Shown here: positions 6,837 to 8,796 of the stretch, one piece after another | Layout: each line of letters begins with the position of its first letter | Numbering within the stretch: position 1 is the stretch's first letter | Source: Verrucomicrobiota bacterium | Lineage (GTDB): Bacteria > Verrucomicrobiota > Verrucomicrobiia > Verrucomicrobiales > Verrucomicrobiaceae | DNA length: 8,796 nt | Reading direction: 5' to 3' | Assembly: GCA_009885275.1 (NCBI GenBank) | Contig: VFKY01000395.1 | Location: forward strand, 1-8,796 | Made by a program: the position numbers and the translations under genes | Notes under the pieces: model-generated | Told to the model about the DNA's origin: nothing | Seen by the model: the letters and a program-made list of their open reading frames with translations, nothing else | Database searches by the model: none

Positions 6837-8261
6837 ATGTCTGACTCCCCTTTTTTCAATCGCCGTCACTTTCTTCACGCCGCCATGGCGGGTGTTATCA
6901 CCAGTCCAGCACTGGCAAAAAGCGCGGAGACAAAAGCTGCAACGGCCGCGATATCACCGGACTTGTTTGCGGAGCCCGGTATGAATCTCCCTTTAGTAAA
7001 TGATGTCGATGTCATTGTCTGTGGCGCAGGTCCCGCTGGAGTATCCGCCGCGATCACTGCTGCGAGAGCGGGTGCTTCGGTACGATTGTTTGAATGGCGG
7101 GGATGTCTTGGTGGTGTTTGGACTGCGGGACTCTTGGGATATCTGCTCGATTTCGATAAGCCGGGTTTCGCCAAAGAGCTTAGCCACAAACTGCATGAAC
7201 GGGGTGCCCGTCGCGGCACCAGCGAGAAAAGTATCTGCTATGAACCCGAGGGCATGAAACTTTTACTGGAAGACCTCTGTGTCGAGGCAGGAGTGAAGTT
7301 TCAATTTCATACACGCGTGGCTGCCGCCTATGTCGTGGGCAAAAGACTGACCACCATCATTACGGAATCCAAATCCGGCCGTCAGGCATGGCGTGCACCG
7401 GTTTTTATCGACGCCACGGGTGATGGCGATCTCGGCAGTTTCGCAGGCTGCGCATGGGAAATTGGCGAAGCTATAGATTGTCCCTGTCAGCCAATGTCGC
7501 TCAATGCCTTGCTGGTTTGCAAGGACGCTGCTGCTCTTGAATCTTTCATCCACGCTTCTGACCCAAGTAAGAAGGATGGGTTAGCCAAGGATGCATTTCT
7601 CAATGAGATTAAGCGTGCCGGATTTTTCCCCTCCTACAGCAAGCCCACACTCTTTCAGGTACGAGATAACCTGCTGCTGGTGATGATGAATCACGAGTAT
7701 GGCATCAAACCCTTCGACGCCGCCCAAGTCACTGAGGCTACCGTGCGCGCGCGTGGTGAACTCAACAAGATCGTCAATGGCTTGCGTAAACTCGGCGGTC
7801 CCTGGGAAGGCATTCAAATCGCCGCCACTGCCGAACAAATAGGCGTGCGCGATGGACGCCGCATCGCGGGTCGTTACACCGTGAACAAGGACGATGTCGT
7901 CTCAGGCGTCGTGCATCCTGATGCTGTGGTGAAACCAACTTTTGGGGTGGACATTCATGCGTTGAGTGCTGAGCACAATAAAACGGCTGGTTACAGCAAT
8001 GCCGGGATCAAGGTGAAGCCTTACGACATTCCGCTCCGCGCCCTGATCGCCAAAGATGTCGATGGCCTCATGATGGCCGGACGCTGCATCAGCGGCGATT
8101 TCATTGCCCATGCGAGCTATCGTGTCACCGGCAACTCTGTCGCCATGGGCGAAGCCGCCGGTGCCGTAGCCGCCATCGCTGCCACCAGTAAACGTCTGCC
8201 CCATGAGGTGCCCTGGAGCGAGGCGGTCGCGAAGCTGGAGAAGATCAGAGTGACTGTGTAA
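6837..8261 (+). CDS. Tat-exported FAD-dependent oxidoreductase (FAD_oxidored family)
   Basis: 474 residues from the ATG at 6837. An in-frame TTG at 6765 would add 24 residues, but the Tat signal NRRHFLHAAMAGVITSPALA (8-27) sits properly only at the ATG start. After a spacer, VDVIVCGAGPAGVSAAITAA (57-76) is the FAD-binding loop, Glu86 ends the second strand (RLFEWRG), and CLGGVWTAG (90-98) follows. FIDATGDGDLG (190-200) and GVRDGRRIAGRY (336-347) are typical of PF12831 proteins. The C-terminal FAD contact region is MMAGRCISGDFIAHASYR (412-429) with GNSVAMGEAAG (432-442). Members oxidise organic substrates with flavin; the substrate is unknown. The length is complete for the family. As with the other exported enzymes here, Tat would export the protein folded with its cofactor. 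The start lacks a Shine-Dalgarno sequence and follows C9. No terminator with a T run is seen downstream, only the palindrome cluster from 8305. Confidence 0.92.
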   Translation: MSDSPFFNRRHFLHAAMAGVITSPALAKSAETKAATAAISPDLFAEPGMNLPLVNDVDVIVCGAGPAGVSAAITAARAGASVRLFEWRGCLGGVWTAGLLGYLLDFDKPGFAKELSHKLHERGARRGTSEKSICYEPEGMKLLLEDLCVEAGVKFQFHTRVAAAYVVGKRLTTIITESKSGRQAWRAPVFIDATGDGDLGSFAGCAWEIGEAIDCPCQPMSLNALLVCKDAAALESFIHASDPSKKDGLAKDAFLNEIKRAGFFPSYSKPTLFQVRDNLLLVMMNHEYGIKPFDAAQVTEATVRARGELNKIVNGLRKLGGPWEGIQIAATAEQIGVRDGRRIAGRYTVNKDDVVSGVVHPDAVVKPTFGVDIHALSAEHNKTAGYSNAGIKVKPYDIPLRALIAKDVDGLMMAGRCISGDFIAHASYRVTGNSVAMGEAAGAVAAIAATSKRLPHEVPWSEAVAKLEKIRVTV

Positions 8262-8304
8262 CGAAAACTCAAATCTCCACGTCGTCGGTGGACTACCTGA
8301 AATT

Positions 8305-8319
8305 GACCGCGTAGCGGTC
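8305..8319. repeat. Hairpin in the left terminus of the REP-like element
   Basis: GACCGC (8305-8310) pairs with GCGGTC (8314-8319) around a GTA loop. The right terminus keeps only the outer arm (CTACGCGGTC), so this small hairpin is specific to the left end. Confidence 0.6.
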
Positions 8320-8330
8320 GCGGACGGTAG

Positions 8331-8350
8331 CCGTGGGTTTCAACCCACGG
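8331..8350. repeat. REP-type palindrome, left copy
   Basis: CCGTGGGTT (8331-8339) and AACCCACGG (8342-8350) form a perfect 9-bp stem with a two-base TC loop. There is no following T run, so a terminator role for the FAD gene is not supported. Confidence 0.75.
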
Positions 8351-8370
8351 TTGTGATCAGAAGAACATCC

Positions 8371-8387
8371 GTGTCACGTCGTGACAC
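8371..8387. repeat. Central hairpin of the REP-like element
   Basis: GTGTCAC (8371-8377) and GTGACAC (8381-8387) form a perfect 7-bp stem around a GTC loop. One bulged C would allow two more pairs (CC at 8369-8370 with GG at 8389-8390). Confidence 0.6.
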
Positions 8388-8436
8388 CGGAGAATTCGAA
8401 TCACACTGAAAGCGTATCATCTCGCACCACTCTCCT

Positions 8437-8453
8437 TTGTCGCTACGCGACAA
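8437..8453. repeat. Second central hairpin of the REP-like element
   Basis: TTGTCGC (8437-8443) and GCGACAA (8447-8453) form a perfect 7-bp stem around a TAC loop. Like the hairpins at 8305 and 8371 it has a three-base loop. Confidence 0.6.
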
Positions 8454-8471
8454 GCGCAATGGGTCGACTAA

Positions 8472-8491
8472 CCGTGGGTTTAACCCCACGG
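8472..8491. repeat. REP-type palindrome, right copy
   Basis: CCGTGGG (8472-8478) pairs with CCCACGG (8485-8491) around TTTAAC. It is the inverted copy of the left palindrome with one extra C in the right arm, which breaks the inner part of the stem. Confidence 0.7.
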
Positions 8492-8536
8492 CTACTTCCC
8501 AGGCCACTACGCGGTCATGATGGATGGCCGCAAAAC

Positions 8537-8796
8537 TTATTTATTCCGCGGCGGCCCCTTGGGTGCGTCTTTCGACTTGCTCTTGTCTTGTGCAGGTCTC
8601 CGGTCACGATTGCCGCGCGGTTTTTCGCCGCCCTTGGTTTTTCCCTTATCGTTGCCTTTGTCACGACGTTGCTGCTCTCTTCCCCTGTCCTGGCGCGGTT
8701 CTGATTTGCGGGCTTCCCTCGCGGCTGCGATGCCGGGTTTTTCCACTAGAGTGAAATCCACGTGTTTCTTGAAGCTGTCCACGGTGTAAACATTCA
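8537..8796 (-). CDS. C-terminal end of an unrecognised protein with a basic, disordered tail
   Basis: The frame is open from the window edge to the TAA at 8537-8539 and shows 85 complete residues, beginning NVYTVDSFKKHVDF. The first 25 or so look folded (alternating hydrophobic residues, ending TLVEKPG). The remaining 60 or so are almost only K, R, D, E, G, Q, P, N and S, with many RD, KG and KS pairs and no aromatic residue, so the tail is very basic and surely disordered. Such tails are common on RNA-binding proteins, for example DEAD-box helicases, but no domain is visible to support that. An ATG or GTG inside this stretch is unlikely to be the real start because the frame stays open to the edge. 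It ends about 20 bases from the REP-like element. Confidence 0.65.
   Translation of the reverse strand, partial: NVYTVDSFKKHVDFTLVEKPGIAAAREARKSEPRQDRGREQQRRDKGNDKGKTKGGEKPRGNRDRRPAQDKSKSKDAPKGPPRNK

Larger units (their letters stand above)
8305..8516. repeat. 212-bp REP-doublet-like element with 46-47-bp inverted termini
   Basis: The left end (8305-8351) and right end (8471-8516) are inverted copies. GACCGCGTAG (8305-8314) matches CTACGCGGTC (8507-8516), and GTAGCCGTGGG (8327-8337) matches CCCACGGCTAC (8485-8495). AACCCACGGT (8342-8351) matches ACCGTGGGTT (8471-8480). The 12- and 11-base stretches between these blocks are not conserved. Each end carries its own palindrome. The match stops sharply at both outer ends. 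The 119-bp centre holds two more hairpins. This is the layout of a REP pair (BIME/REPIN), the non-autonomous partners of RAYT transposases; no RAYT gene is in the window. There is no convincing coding sequence in 8262-8536. Confidence 0.7.

Noticed and set aside
8305..8516. CRISPR array
   Set aside because: The repeats are inverted rather than direct, only two copies exist, and there are no regular spacers.
8381..8704. 107-codon plus-strand open frame running through the REP-like element
   Set aside because: It crosses the palindromes and lies antisense to the basic-tail gene; the translation has no family features.
8537..8782. Small complete basic protein of 81 residues
   Set aside because: The same frame stays open up to the window edge, so the internal start is unlikely and the piece is better read as a C terminus.
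1..8796. Defence, secretion or biosynthetic gene cluster
   Set aside because: No nuclease, toxin, transposase, transporter or core biosynthetic gene is present; the genes look like separate transcription units of exported enzymes.

Overview
The window looks like chromosomal DNA from a member of the Planctomycetota-Verrucomicrobiota group, most likely a verrucomicrobium. This is inferred from the gene families: a secreted DUF1080 protein, Tat-exported Gfo/Idh/MocA and FAD oxidoreductases, an exported N,N-dimethylformamidase-like protein, and a kinase-like/FHA fusion. No marker gene confirms it. GC content looks moderate, and none of the genes has a convincing Shine-Dalgarno sequence before its start.

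Layout: (i) 1-623, minus strand, a DUF1080 (3-keto-disaccharide hydrolase-like) exported protein, cut by the window edge just before its C terminus. (ii) 766-2280 and 2393-3724, plus strand, two Tat-type exported proteins: a DMFase large-subunit-like protein and a Gfo/Idh/MocA oxidoreductase. They end at a strong stem-loop terminator (3748-3779). (iii) 3791-5425, minus strand and convergent, a degenerate protein-kinase-like domain fused to an FHA-like domain. (iv) 5550-6692, plus strand, an exported esterase of the enterochelin-esterase/CE1 type with an N-terminal beta-sandwich. (v) 6837-8261, plus strand, a Tat-exported FAD-dependent oxidoreductase whose ATG directly follows nine C residues. 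(vi) 8262-8536, a gene-free stretch holding a 212-bp element with 46-47-bp inverted termini and internal hairpins, resembling a REP doublet (REPIN/BIME). (vii) 8537-8796, minus strand, the C-terminal end of an unrecognised protein with a highly basic, low-complexity tail.

Five of the seven genes encode proteins that appear to be exported. The DUF1080 protein and the Gfo/Idh/MocA oxidoreductase belong to families that occur together in the oxidative 3-keto-glycoside route, in which a sugar 3-OH is oxidised and the glycoside is then opened. A periplasmic carbohydrate-processing role is therefore reasonable for this neighbourhood. The genes are not arranged as one operon, and the link is inference. 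The items that most deserve a second look are the pseudokinase-FHA fusion, the REPIN-like element, the exported stand-alone DMFase-like protein, the near-palindrome at 6762-6787 and the C9 tract before the FAD gene. I did not find a clear new multi-gene system.
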